Shown piece by piece: positions 16,102-24,868 of a stretch of DNA of 64,000 nt. A program made the translations under genes and the position numbers. The notes beneath the pieces were generated by a model, which was given only the letters and a program-made list of their open reading frames with translations, did not search any database and was not told the DNA's origin. Position 1 is the stretch's first letter. Every line of letters starts with the position of its first letter. Location: contig JBOFHK010000008.1 in NCBI GenBank assembly GCA_051649605.1, positions 1-64,000 on the forward strand. Direction: 5' to 3'. Source of the DNA: Brevinema_A sp051649605 (GTDB lineage Bacteria; Spirochaetota; Brevinematia; Brevinematales; Brevinemataceae).

Positions 16102-17373
16102 ATGATTCAAAATATTGTCCACGATAATCGTACTAGTAATAAAGGAGCATTAATTTGTATTTGTTCTGCTCATATTGATGTATTACATGCTTCATTTAAT
16201 TTTATTTCTAAAAATCCCGGGGTAACACTTTCTATCGAAAGTACCGTACAGCAGGTGAATCAAGATGGAGGCTATACAGGGCTAACCCCTCAAGATTTCT
16301 ATATAAAAGTCCAAAGTATTGCCGATCTCTATCAGGTATCTTCAAAAGATTATATTCTGGCAGGGGATCATTTAGGCCCTAATGTCTGGAAACATATGAC
16401 AGCTCAAGAGGCAATGGCAAAAAGCTTGGTGCTAATCCAACAATATGTTCGAGTGGGTTATAAAAAACTTCATATTGACCCTAGTATGCCTTGTAGGGAT
16501 GATATACAGCCTCTGTCTGTAGAAATCATTGCGGAGCGGACGGTTCAGATGATTCAAGTTGCAGAAAAAACAGCAAAAGAATGTTTTGGCCATTCTGATG
16601 ATTTGTTTTATATTGTAGGTACAGAAGTTCCCATTCCTGGGGGAGCACAAGAAGTAGAAGAGACTGTTGCCATAACTCCACTCTCTGAAGTAAATAATAC
16701 GATTCAAGTATTTCGTTCTTATTTTGAAGAGAGAGCGTTACCTTATGCCTGGGAAAAAGTGCATGGGATTGTTGTGCAACCTGGGGTAGAGTTTGGAGAT
16801 GATTTTGTATTTCCGTATAAAAAAGGTCAGGCAAAACATCTATCTACAGCATTAAAACCTTATAATCACTTAGTATTTGAAGCACATTCTACAGATTACC
16901 AAACGACGGATTCGTTATCGGCATTGATACAAGATCACTTTGCTATTCTAAAAGTTGGACCAGAATTAACTTTTGCTTGGAGAGAAGCTTTGTTTGCAAT
17001 GGATATGATTGAAAAAATAAATCCTCATAGCTCTCATAAATCAAATCTTCAAGAATTAGTAGTCCAAGAGATGATCGCAGATCCTCACTATTGGAAAAGT
17101 TATTATCTAGGCACAGAGCAAGAAATTGCTTTTAAAAGGATTTATAGTTTGAGTGATAGAATTCGTTACTATTGGTCTAATGTTGAACAAAAAATTGATC
17201 AAAGTATTGACTCTCTTAATCAATCACTCACATATTCTTTGATCTCTCAGTATTTACCATGGGTTTTGGAATATAATGAAAAATATCAAAAAACAGATTT
17301 TGAAGCTCGTCAAATTTTACGTTGGAGTGTCGAACGCGTGATTCAAAAATATGTAAATGCGATCAATAAATAA
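16102..17373 (+). CDS. gatZ: D-tagatose-1,6-bisphosphate aldolase subunit GatZ/KbaZ
   Basis: GatZ/KbaZ proteins support the class II tagatose-bisphosphate aldolase (GatY/KbaY), which cleaves the product of galactitol or N-acetylgalactosamine breakdown; the Z subunit itself is considered non-catalytic. This 423-residue protein has the family blocks STVQQVNQDGGYTGLTP near residue 43, AGDHLGPNVWK near residue 86, and VIVGTEVPIPGGA-like YIVGTEVPIPGGAQE near residue 171. The ATG at 16102 follows AAAAGGAG; the upstream TTG lacks a ribosome site. No gatY/kbaY gene is in the window. Its first position in the operon with agaS and nagA points to GalNAc/galactosamine use. Confidence 0.88.
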   Translation: MIQNIVHDNRTSNKGALICICSAHIDVLHASFNFISKNPGVTLSIESTVQQVNQDGGYTGLTPQDFYIKVQSIADLYQVSSKDYILAGDHLGPNVWKHMTAQEAMAKSLVLIQQYVRVGYKKLHIDPSMPCRDDIQPLSVEIIAERTVQMIQVAEKTAKECFGHSDDLFYIVGTEVPIPGGAQEVEETVAITPLSEVNNTIQVFRSYFEERALPYAWEKVHGIVVQPGVEFGDDFVFPYKKGQAKHLSTALKPYNHLVFEAHSTDYQTTDSLSALIQDHFAILKVGPELTFAWREALFAMDMIEKINPHSSHKSNLQELVVQEMIADPHYWKSYYLGTEQEIAFKRIYSLSDRIRYYWSNVEQKIDQSIDSLNQSLTYSLISQYLPWVLEYNEKYQKTDFEARQILRWSVERVIQKYVNAINK

Positions 17374-17386
17374 TAGGAGTGATAAG

Positions 17387-18535
17387 ATGTGGAAAGATAT
17401 TTTAAATAATAGTACGGATACTAGATATGTTCATACCCTAAAAGAAATTCTCCACCAGCCAGAATGTTGGAAAAAAACAGGGGAAATAGTTTTAGAAGAT
17501 AAAGAACTAGAATTATTTTTTATGAAAGCGATTCAAGATGAATCAAAACCGATTATTGTATCTGGAGCAGGATCCTCTGAATTTGCAGGAAAAAGTGTTA
17601 TTGATACTTTAGGGAAGAATCTCAATCGTCGTATTATTAATGCACCCACAACGGATATTGTTACTCATCCAGAAAAATTTTCTATTCCTACCCCCCCTTC
17701 TCTTATGATTTCATTTGCTCGTTCTGGGAATAGCCCTGAATCTCTTGCATCAGTAAAACTCCTTAGACAATACTCACCCTCAACAAAACATTTGATTATC
17801 ACCTGTAATAAAAAAGGATCTTTGGCTCAAATACAGGATGATCATATTTATTGTGTTATTCTTCCAGAGGAAACAAATGATGAGTCGTTAGTGATGACTA
17901 GTTCTTTTTCGTCGATGATTTTAGCAGCTGTATTATGTAGTTATTTTTCTAAAAAAAACGAGGCTTATCAAGCAATTAAATCTACAGGTATGTGTGTAGA
18001 AAGATTTTTAAATCTTCAAGCAGAACAACTATATCAATTGATGAATGTTTTGGATATAGAACGGATTGAATATTTGGGATCTTCTGATGCTGTGGGTCTT
18101 CAAACAGAGGGGCATCTAAAAATACTTGAAATGACAGATGGTAAAATTGCTACTCGAGTGGATTCTTTTTTAGGGTTAAGGCATGGACCTCAAGTATTTA
18201 TCAATTCCCATACGGTTGTTGTGGCTATCTTATCAAATGACCCTTATGTTAGAACGTATGAAATTGATTTATTAAATGAATTGAAAACAAAACAACAAGG
18301 ATATGCGTATATTGTCATTGGTAAAAACCCAGAAGAAGTTATATTACCAAGATTAATCTCTTGTGATACAGGGGATCAAAATGACTTTTTCAAACTTCTT
18401 TCCGCTGTTGTTATTGTTCAGTTAGTAGGGGTTTTTAAAAGCCTTAATTTGGGTCTAAGTCCTGATGCTCCAAGTATTTCTGGGACAATTAACAGAGTAG
18501 TACAAGGGGTAGAGATCTATCCGTATCCAAAATAA
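17387..18535 (+). CDS. agaS: SIS-domain galactosamine-6-phosphate deaminase/isomerase
   Basis: AgaS proteins deaminate and isomerise galactosamine 6-phosphate to tagatose 6-phosphate. The 382 residues contain two SIS (sugar isomerase) domains. The first has GAGSSEFAGKSVIDTLG near residue 57 and the phosphosugar loop FARSGNSPESLASVKLL near 105. The second has YLGSSDAVGLQTEGHLKILEMTDGKI near 225 and GLRHGPQVFINSHTVVVAIL near 262, including the RHGP signature. The ATG at 17387 has an AGGAG site, 13 bp after gatZ. With nagA downstream this gives the classic deacetylate-then-deaminate order for N-acetylgalactosamine. Confidence 0.88.
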   Translation: MWKDILNNSTDTRYVHTLKEILHQPECWKKTGEIVLEDKELELFFMKAIQDESKPIIVSGAGSSEFAGKSVIDTLGKNLNRRIINAPTTDIVTHPEKFSIPTPPSLMISFARSGNSPESLASVKLLRQYSPSTKHLIITCNKKGSLAQIQDDHIYCVILPEETNDESLVMTSSFSSMILAAVLCSYFSKKNEAYQAIKSTGMCVERFLNLQAEQLYQLMNVLDIERIEYLGSSDAVGLQTEGHLKILEMTDGKIATRVDSFLGLRHGPQVFINSHTVVVAILSNDPYVRTYEIDLLNELKTKQQGYAYIVIGKNPEEVILPRLISCDTGDQNDFFKLLSAVVIVQLVGVFKSLNLGLSPDAPSISGTINRVVQGVEIYPYPK

Positions 18536-18581
18536 GCGAATCTATAGAAGCTATGAATATAGTAAGATAAAGGAATAGTTT

Positions 18582-19748
18582 ATGAAGGCAATTTTCTCAC
18601 CTCGTATCTTTACGGGATATGATTTTATTAATGATGGAGTCATCCTTTGGGAGCAAGAAAAAATTTATGCTGTTGGGAAGAAAGAAATTATTAATAACTT
18701 TCAATTTGACGAGCAGTATTCCACAGAATATATGATATCTCCTGGATTTATTGATATTCAAGTTAACGGAGCAGGGGGAGCCGATTTTTATGGGGATGGA
18801 ATCTCTTATCAAACATTAGAGTTAATGGCATCAAGCTTAAAAAAATTTGGATGCACCTCCTTTTGTCCCACTTTAATTACTAGTTCAGATGAAGATATTG
18901 ATAAAGCATTAGATCTAGTCAATCATATAAAAAATCTTGATCAAATAGGGATTTTAGGGCTACATATTGAAGGCCCGATGTTCTCTCAAGAACATAAAGG
19001 AGCGCATAATCCTGATTTAATTCGGGTGATTCCTATAGAGTTATTGCACAAAATTTGTCGCTCTAAAGTAAAAATTGTTTCTTTATCACCAGAAATCGCC
19101 CCTTTAGAATATATCCAAATTCTCTCTCAAGCAGGGATAAATGTTTCTATTGCCCATACCAATGCAACATTGGAACAAGTACGTACGGCTGAATTGTATG
19201 GAGCAAGCTTAGGAACGCATCTTTATAATGGAATGAGTCGTTTTTCTTCTCGAGAGCCGAATACCGTAGGAGCATTACTGACGAGCAAAACAATGTTTTC
19301 TTCGATTATTCCTGATGGAAATCATAGTGATTTTCAATCGGTGATTTTAGCTCATAAAATGTTAGGAAGTCGTCTTATTACTATTACTGATGGTATTATG
19401 GCGATGGGTACGAATATTAAAAAATTCAAGATTGGATTTCAAAATGTTCATATTGATGAATCGAATCGATGTATTGGCGATTATGGAGGTCTTGCAGGCT
19501 CAATGATTACACCAATTGAATGTATCCAAAATTTAGTATGGCATTGTGAATATAGTCTTTCTGAAGCGTTGGCTTCTTATACGAGTGTTCCTGCCCAAGC
19601 ATTAAATCTCTCTCACAAAATTGGTTCTTTAAAACCCCAAACTTATGCCGATTTTATTCTCCTAGACGAACAGAATCTGACGATAAAAGAGACCATCACA
19701 AAGGGAGATACCAGTAATAATTTTATAGATCAATTTAAAAAGAAATAA
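18582..19748 (+). CDS. nagA: N-acetylglucosamine-6-phosphate (or GalNAc-6-P) deacetylase
   Basis: This amidohydrolase removes acetate from N-acetylated hexosamine 6-phosphates. At 388 residues it has the normal length and landmarks: GFIDIQVNGAGGADF near residue 57, the metal-binding LHIEGPMFSQEHKGAHNP near 127, SIAHTNATLEQ near 188, THLYNGMSRFSSREP near 213, and the catalytic aspartate in TITDGIMAMG near 269. Its position after agaS suggests that the physiological substrate may be GalNAc 6-phosphate (AgaA role), which sequence cannot separate from NagA. It ends tail-to-tail, 16 bp from a minus-strand gene. Confidence 0.9.
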   Translation: MKAIFSPRIFTGYDFINDGVILWEQEKIYAVGKKEIINNFQFDEQYSTEYMISPGFIDIQVNGAGGADFYGDGISYQTLELMASSLKKFGCTSFCPTLITSSDEDIDKALDLVNHIKNLDQIGILGLHIEGPMFSQEHKGAHNPDLIRVIPIELLHKICRSKVKIVSLSPEIAPLEYIQILSQAGINVSIAHTNATLEQVRTAELYGASLGTHLYNGMSRFSSREPNTVGALLTSKTMFSSIIPDGNHSDFQSVILAHKMLGSRLITITDGIMAMGTNIKKFKIGFQNVHIDESNRCIGDYGGLAGSMITPIECIQNLVWHCEYSLSEALASYTSVPAQALNLSHKIGSLKPQTYADFILLDEQNLTIKETITKGDTSNNFIDQFKKK

Positions 19749-19764
19749 TAATATAGTTTTATTA

Positions 19765-20307
19765 TCACTTAATGAGATTTGATATCTCTCGGCTATGAGG
19801 ATGTTCAAAAGTCCTCATTAATTCAAATAAAATACTTTCGCAAGAGCTAATGAGTATATTTTCTTGGATAAGACGGCGTAATGCGATCTCTTTGTTTTCT
19901 AACTTTCGTGAAGAAATAGTATCCCAAATAACAATAGGCGTATACCCTGAATTTTTGAGATCTATTGCCGTTTGAAGAATACAGATATGGGATTCGATAC
20001 CGCATAGGATGATATTTTTCTGAAGGTGTTTTTTTAGCCATTGTTGGTAACTTGGAGCATCGTAACAGCTAAATTCTATTTTTTCAAGATGTTTTTGTTC
20101 AGGAAGAATACTTCTAATTTCGGGAACAGTATGCCCTAATTTTGATGAATTTTGCTCCGATACAGCAATTGGTATTGTGAGTAATTTACAGCTTTTGATG
20201 AGTATCAAACAATTATTAAGCATTAGCTGGTATTCGTAGATATGTGGTACAAATTTTTCTTGGATATCTACAACTAATAGACTAGTATCTTCTAAAAGGA
20301 TTCTCAT
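19765..20307 (-). CDS. Isochorismatase-family cysteine hydrolase
   Basis: The 180-residue protein is a typical isochorismatase/nicotinamidase-fold hydrolase. It has SLLVVDIQEKFVPHI near residue 9 (catalytic aspartate), the EKIEFSCYD segment near residue 77 (lysine), and LCGIESHICILQTAIDL near residue 100, where the cysteine of HIC is the expected nucleophile. The cis-peptide region GIESHIC replaces the more usual GxxTxxC(V). The substrate is unknown; YcaC-like enzymes are often unassigned. It is the last gene of a minus-strand run with lptC, lptA and a TrmB-like regulator, 19 bp after the latter. Confidence 0.85.
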   Translation of the reverse strand: MRILLEDTSLLVVDIQEKFVPHIYEYQLMLNNCLILIKSCKLLTIPIAVSEQNSSKLGHTVPEIRSILPEQKHLEKIEFSCYDAPSYQQWLKKHLQKNIILCGIESHICILQTAIDLKNSGYTPIVIWDTISSRKLENKEIALRRLIQENILISSCESILFELMRTFEHPHSREISNLIK

Positions 20308-20326
20308 AAATTCTCCTCTTTATATT

Positions 20327-21127
20327 TTAATAGAGTGTTTCAAATAATGATTTATCTTTATCAAAAAGATATAGTGATAATTTTGACGGATTTAGAACTT
20401 GATTAAGACGATAGAGTACGATTTTCATTCTAATAAATTCTTCTGCAGTAATAACTTGAGCGGGACGCATACTTTGGCATGCTTTTCCAACGTCCATATC
20501 AGCAATAATAGAATTAATACCGTCAACGGTAATGATAATTCGTTCATCATCAATCAATTGATGTTGTATTGTGGGATCAATTTTAAAAGAATAAAGATCA
20601 GTACCTGGTAAAGAAATATCGCGGTAAGAAAATCCAATAACTTGAATACCCGAAGCAACTTTTTTGGATAAGATATCTTTTAATAAAAAAGCGTAGGTAC
20701 TATTATTTATAAAAAATAAAATTTCTTTTTTTGCTTTATTAGTAATATCTTGAATATTACTAATAATTGTATCTTTATTGGTGAGTGTCCAAAATTCATC
20801 ATTATCTTTTTCATAATTTTGGTAAATAGATAGTTCATTAACAAGAGACACACGAGCATCGTTAAAACGCTTTTCTAGGCTAGCTAAGAAATTTTCAGGA
20901 GAAATAGGGCTGTATTGTTCTGGAGATCCTTTTACAATTTTGACTCCACCGCGTTCTACAAGTCTTGTGAGCATTTCATAAACAATAGGACGTAAAATAC
21001 CACTATCTTTAGCCAACTTATATCCTGTAACAGGATGATTGGTTAATAATGCTAAATATACAGATGCTTCGTTTCGGCTTAGCCCCAATTCTTCAAAACG
21101 ATCTAGAAAATGAGAAGAAGAGTGCAT
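20327..21127 (-). CDS. TrmB-family transcriptional regulator
   Basis: The 266 residues start with a winged helix (LGLSRNEASVYLALLTNHPVTGYKLAKDSGILRPIVYEMLTRL, about residues 14-56) typical of TrmB-type regulators, followed by a coiled region and a PLD-like effector domain (KKEILFFINNSTYAFLLKDIL near residue 135). Family members sense sugars and repress or activate transport genes. It could control one of the sugar clusters in this window, but its own position, between lptA and a cysteine hydrolase on one mRNA, gives no direct clue. Confidence 0.82.
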   Translation of the reverse strand: MHSSSHFLDRFEELGLSRNEASVYLALLTNHPVTGYKLAKDSGILRPIVYEMLTRLVERGGVKIVKGSPEQYSPISPENFLASLEKRFNDARVSLVNELSIYQNYEKDNDEFWTLTNKDTIISNIQDITNKAKKEILFFINNSTYAFLLKDILSKKVASGIQVIGFSYRDISLPGTDLYSFKIDPTIQHQLIDDERIIITVDGINSIIADMDVGKACQSMRPAQVITAEEFIRMKIVLYRLNQVLNPSKLSLYLFDKDKSLFETLY

Positions 21128-21150
21128 AAATACTCCTATATAAATTCTAC

Positions 21151-22167
21151 TTAATTTCTATCAAAAAATCCACGTCCCCCACCAAGGATAGACATATTAT
21201 TGGAATCAATATTCACAACAATTTCTGTACCAAATATTTCAGAGGTTTCCTGTTGTAATCGGGGGTTTCCATACATATTAATAATATTATTAGATCCATT
21301 ATAAATAGCCCAACGGGAGTAGGCTTTTTGTCCTGACCCTTCTTGAATAGAAACTACATTTCCTAAAAGATTACCTATTTTGGTAGTTCGATCATATTCT
21401 ATTATATTAGCATAAGATACTGTCTTTTGCTCTTGAAAATAAATGAGAGGATTAGCAACCGCTTTATAAAAATCGCTTGCTTGTTCGTAACTTAACACAC
21501 CTGCTTCTAAGGTAAAATTATCTTCGGTATTCACCGCAATAACATTTCCCCGAGCGATATAAAAATCAAGTTGTCCTTTATTAAACTGTACATTTAAACG
21601 ATCGGAAGCAAGTTTTTGAGCACCTGATAGGGATTGAACATTTCCTGATACAATCATTCGATCTGCTTTCGACCAGATCCGAACTTCTTGACCTGTGATA
21701 AAAGTTGTCCCATCATCAATAGTAATATTTCCTTGCACATGGATGTAGGAATCATCTGGATAGATAGTAATAATATTACCGTCTATTTTGGTTGATAAAT
21801 TATTATCTTGTTCTAGCAAAATTTCAGGTGATTTTCTTAAAACTATTTTGTTTTCTTTAGTAAAAAAAGTGCCTTCTTGTGCTGAGAAGAAAGTTCTATT
21901 AATGAGATCGGCAAATCTTAAATTCCCATAAGCGTAACCGATTTTAGTTTTTTCGTTATAGATCATGGTGTCAGAAATAAAAGCAACAGGTCCTTGACTT
22001 AATGTTGGTCGTCGATTATTGGCTGTTTCTAAAATGACCAGTTCTTCAATAGTTTTAAAGAAACTTTTTCCAGAGGTAACGGCTACAGAAACAGCTTGAG
22101 AATATTGGAATAAGCCTAGAATAAAAAATAGTAAAACAATAAACATAATATAGTGATATACTTTCAT
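21151..22167 (-). CDS. lptA: LptA/OstA-like lipopolysaccharide transport protein
   Basis: The protein is predicted to bridge the periplasm in the Lpt machine that moves LPS to the outer membrane. A signal peptide (MKVYHYIMFIVLLFFILGLFQYSQA) precedes about 310 residues of repeated beta-strands of the OstA type (VAFISDTMIYNEKTKIGYAYGNLRF, ITIYPDDSYIHVQGNITIDDGTTFITGQEVRIW and later copies). It is nearly twice the length of E. coli LptA and may carry two OstA domains. The ATG at 22167 overlaps the lptC stop codon by one base (TGATG), so translation is coupled. Confidence 0.82.
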   Translation of the reverse strand: MKVYHYIMFIVLLFFILGLFQYSQAVSVAVTSGKSFFKTIEELVILETANNRRPTLSQGPVAFISDTMIYNEKTKIGYAYGNLRFADLINRTFFSAQEGTFFTKENKIVLRKSPEILLEQDNNLSTKIDGNIITIYPDDSYIHVQGNITIDDGTTFITGQEVRIWSKADRMIVSGNVQSLSGAQKLASDRLNVQFNKGQLDFYIARGNVIAVNTEDNFTLEAGVLSYEQASDFYKAVANPLIYFQEQKTVSYANIIEYDRTTKIGNLLGNVVSIQEGSGQKAYSRWAIYNGSNNIINMYGNPRLQQETSEIFGTEIVVNIDSNNMSILGGGRGFFDRN

Positions 22168-22778
22168 CAAACATCACCAACTTCTTCTTCGGTAATACGA
22201 AATTCCTCATTAAATTCGGTCACATCTTCTATAGGTTCGCCTTCTGTGTTTTGCGTACCTGTTTCGATTTGTCCAACGCTATTATCGAGTTCTATATTTT
22301 CTAGCTGAGAATCAGAAACCATGTCGTAACCTGTAATTTTATGAGTTCCTCGAATGTAAGTTACTAATTTATTTGTTTCAGAATAGAATAAATTTCGCTG
22401 TTGTTCCCAATAAACTTTTTCTGTTTGGAGTTCGCTTTGGTTTGAGGAAAAGATCCTTACTTCACCTTCCGCAATAAGATTACCAATATCTTGTTGAACA
22501 CTTCCTTTATTGGCAACTAGTACGGTTTTAATTTGATTACTTTCGGAAAACAAAGTCATCGTCATATTATATAAATAAATTATGCTACTGTTTTCGTAGG
22601 TATGTGCTTGAGCTGCTTTTACTTCCCATTCTCGAAATCCACTTTTTTCTGTATAAGCATATAAAAAATCTTGGATGGAAGCAGCCGGTAACTCTCTTTT
22701 ATTCCTATCATTTCGTCCTAATTTAATACCACAAGATGTTAAAAAAATAATGAAAACAATAAATATTTTTTTAAACAT
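22167..22778 (-). CDS. lptC: LptC-like LPS export protein with lipoprotein signal
   Basis: LptC links the LptBFG transporter to the periplasmic LptA bridge. The 203-residue product has the N-terminal segment MFKKIFIVFIIFLTSCGIKL: the LTSC lipobox predicts an inner- or outer-membrane lipoprotein rather than the single anchor helix of E. coli LptC. The middle shows the family pattern of strands (SGFREWEVKAAQAHTYENSSIIYLYNMTM, then VLVANKGSVQQDIGNLIAEGEVRI). An acidic tail follows. It starts the lptC-lptA-TrmB-hydrolase run, just after the terminator that follows tRNA-Glu. No clear promoter was found in the 27 bp between. Confidence 0.85.
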   Translation of the reverse strand: MFKKIFIVFIIFLTSCGIKLGRNDRNKRELPAASIQDFLYAYTEKSGFREWEVKAAQAHTYENSSIIYLYNMTMTLFSESNQIKTVLVANKGSVQQDIGNLIAEGEVRIFSSNQSELQTEKVYWEQQRNLFYSETNKLVTYIRGTHKITGYDMVSDSQLENIELDNSVGQIETGTQNTEGEPIEDVTEFNEEFRITEEEVGDV

Positions 22779-22805
22779 CGTTACGTCCTTATATAGAATA
22801 TAAAT

Positions 22806-22840
22806 AAAAAGTACCTAGATGTATAATCTAGGTACTTTTT
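22806..22840. terminator. Terminator after tRNA-Glu
   Basis: AAAAAGTACCTAGAT and ATCTAGGTACTTTTT form a perfect 15-bp stem around GTATA, between tRNA-Glu and lptC (both minus strand). Partial read-through could feed the lpt genes. Confidence 0.85.
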
Positions 22841-22842
22841 AT

Positions 22843-22914
<72 letters not shown>

Positions 22915-22934
22915 TTAATAAATAATGTACTATT

Positions 22935-22963
22935 ATTATACACAATAGTTTTTAAAATGTCAA
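22935..22963 (-). promoter_or_regulatory. Consensus sigma-70 promoter of tRNA-Glu
   Basis: On the minus strand TTGACA (22958-22963), 17-bp spacer, TATAAT (22935-22940), about 20 bp before the tRNA. Confidence 0.9.
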
Positions 22964-22984
22964 TACTTTTTTTATATTTTTATC

Positions 22985-24775
22985 CTATAATTCTTCTTCT
23001 GCATAAAGAGTTGCATACTCATCATCTATAGCTTCTTCATATTCTTCTTCTTCAATATTGTTTGGATCAATATCTTGTGCTGTAGTATCTATGTTCTCTT
23101 CTATATTTTCTTCTGCGGTATCAGCTATCAGATTAGTACCAGTAATAAGAGTACTTGATATTGTTGTTTGTTGTTCTATATATTTTGTTGTAAGATAGGA
23201 AATTATTTCATTGTTTCCTTTTAGGTAAGCAATATCTAAAACGCTTCGTCCTAAATCATCAATAATTCCAATATCTAAATTCATTTGATCAATAAGATAA
23301 CGAACAATATTAATATGATTATTTAAAATAGCCACATGAAGAGGAGTCTGCTGACGATAATTGATAGCTGTTCCGTCATCGCCTTTTTGATGAAGTTGGA
23401 CAACAGAATCAATATGTCCGTTTTCTGCAGCGAGAAGTAAAGGGCTATTACCTTGAGAATCTAAAGACTTGTAGTCTGCTCCAACATCTAATAAATCTCG
23501 TACAATAAAATTAAAACCTAAACGAGCTGCTTCGTGGAGTGGAGTACGCCCTTTACTGGTTTTAGTGTTGGGAGAAATCCCTTGTTGTAATAAATAACGT
23601 ACCACGTCACTATTTTTAAATAATACTGCTTGGAATAAAGGAGTCCAACCACTTTTATTAGTCTGATGAACATTATATCCGTTATTGATTAACAGCTTTA
23701 CCGTATTAGAGCTTGCTTTTTCTGCTGCGATATGTAAAGGAGTATTACCAAAATTATCGCCTACATTTAAATCAGTCAATGAAAGAGATAATAAGTATTC
23801 TAGGGCAAGTGTGTTGTCATATAGAGCAGCAATATGAAGTGCTGTTTGTCCTTTTCGATCGGGGTAATTCTGATTCATTCCAAGCTCGATTAATTTTTTT
23901 GTTTCTTGGAATCCAATATTGAATAAAGCTTTGTGCCATGGGGTATTTGTTATAGGCCCAGATTTAGATAATTTGTAAACAAAATTTTCATGTAGATCAA
24001 AAAGGTTTGGTGGATTTAACCCAGCTACTTGCCTTTTTTTTTGCTGTATAGATGGTGATAATGGTTCTTGAGTATTTTGTGCTTTTGCAAGAATCTGAAG
24101 CATAGTAGGGAAACCTTTAATATTGGCGATCCATAGAGGGGTTTGCCCAAATTTGTCATAAATGCGAAGGGAAGCTTTTTGTTGGATGAGAATATTAGCA
24201 ACAGAAATATTGTTGTGCTGTGCTGCTATATGAAGAGGGGTTCGCCCAGCTTGATTAAGTCTATTAATATCAGCACCTTTTTGGATAAGATATAAAGCAA
24301 TCCCCCCATTGGGTCTGGTTGCAGCAATATGTAAGAGGCTGTTTCCATCTCCTCGTACAGAATAAATCAAACTAGGGTTTTGTTCTAAGAATTTTTTAAT
24401 ATCTTCGGAATCACTCTTTAATACAGCCATACAAATATTAGGAGAAATAGTTTCAATCGAAGGAATAACCGTATAAGCATGGTTAGTAATATAAATAGAA
24501 TTGGAAATGGTAACCACATTTGTTTGGTGTATGGTATTGGTAACAGAAACTTCTTCATAAAAGTATTGTTCATAATAATATCCATCATCTGCTACAGGAA
24601 CTTCAGTTTCATCCGCTATATCACCAGTATTTTCAACACCATCAGCTACAGTATCAAGATTCTCAGTATTATTAACTTCAGTAAGCTCAGTGTTATAAGT
24701 ATCGTTAATTTCTGCTACTTCTTGGGCAAAAAGTTGATTACATAGTAATATAATAGTGATTAGGAGTTTTACCAT
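22985..24775 (-). CDS. Secreted ankyrin-repeat protein
   Basis: A signal peptide (MVKLLITIILLCNQLFAQ) is followed by a very acidic, Thr/Glu-rich stretch to about residue 75. Next come at least nine ankyrin repeats between about residues 140 and 530, such as DGNSLLHIAATRPNGGIALYLIQKGADIN, AGRTPLHIAAQHNNISVANILIQQ and KGRTPLHEAARLGFNFIVRDLLDVGAD. It closes with a second acidic tail. The repeats build a stacked protein-binding surface, here outside the cytoplasm. Secreted ankyrin proteins are often host-interaction or periplasmic scaffold factors; the partner is unknown. It has a GAGG site, and it is downstream of the trigger factor terminator, so it has its own promoter. Confidence 0.88.
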   Translation of the reverse strand: MVKLLITIILLCNQLFAQEVAEINDTYNTELTEVNNTENLDTVADGVENTGDIADETEVPVADDGYYYEQYFYEEVSVTNTIHQTNVVTISNSIYITNHAYTVIPSIETISPNICMAVLKSDSEDIKKFLEQNPSLIYSVRGDGNSLLHIAATRPNGGIALYLIQKGADINRLNQAGRTPLHIAAQHNNISVANILIQQKASLRIYDKFGQTPLWIANIKGFPTMLQILAKAQNTQEPLSPSIQQKKRQVAGLNPPNLFDLHENFVYKLSKSGPITNTPWHKALFNIGFQETKKLIELGMNQNYPDRKGQTALHIAALYDNTLALEYLLSLSLTDLNVGDNFGNTPLHIAAEKASSNTVKLLINNGYNVHQTNKSGWTPLFQAVLFKNSDVVRYLLQQGISPNTKTSKGRTPLHEAARLGFNFIVRDLLDVGADYKSLDSQGNSPLLLAAENGHIDSVVQLHQKGDDGTAINYRQQTPLHVAILNNHINIVRYLIDQMNLDIGIIDDLGRSVLDIAYLKGNNEIISYLTTKYIEQQTTISSTLITGTNLIADTAEENIEENIDTTAQDIDPNNIEEEEYEEAIDDEYATLYAEEEL

Positions 24776-24830
24776 GGATGACCTCTATAATAATATACAT
24801 ATTATATATTATTATAGTAAAATAAGCAAA

Positions 24831-24864
24831 AAAATACAAGCCCTAATATTAGGGCTTGTATTTT
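24831..24864. terminator. Terminator downstream of trigger factor
   Basis: AAAATACAAGCCCTAATA at 24831-24848 is self-complementary with TATTAGGGCTTGTATTTT at 24847-24864, a nearly loopless palindrome with a T-tract on each strand. Confidence 0.8.
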
Positions 24865-24868
24865 GATA

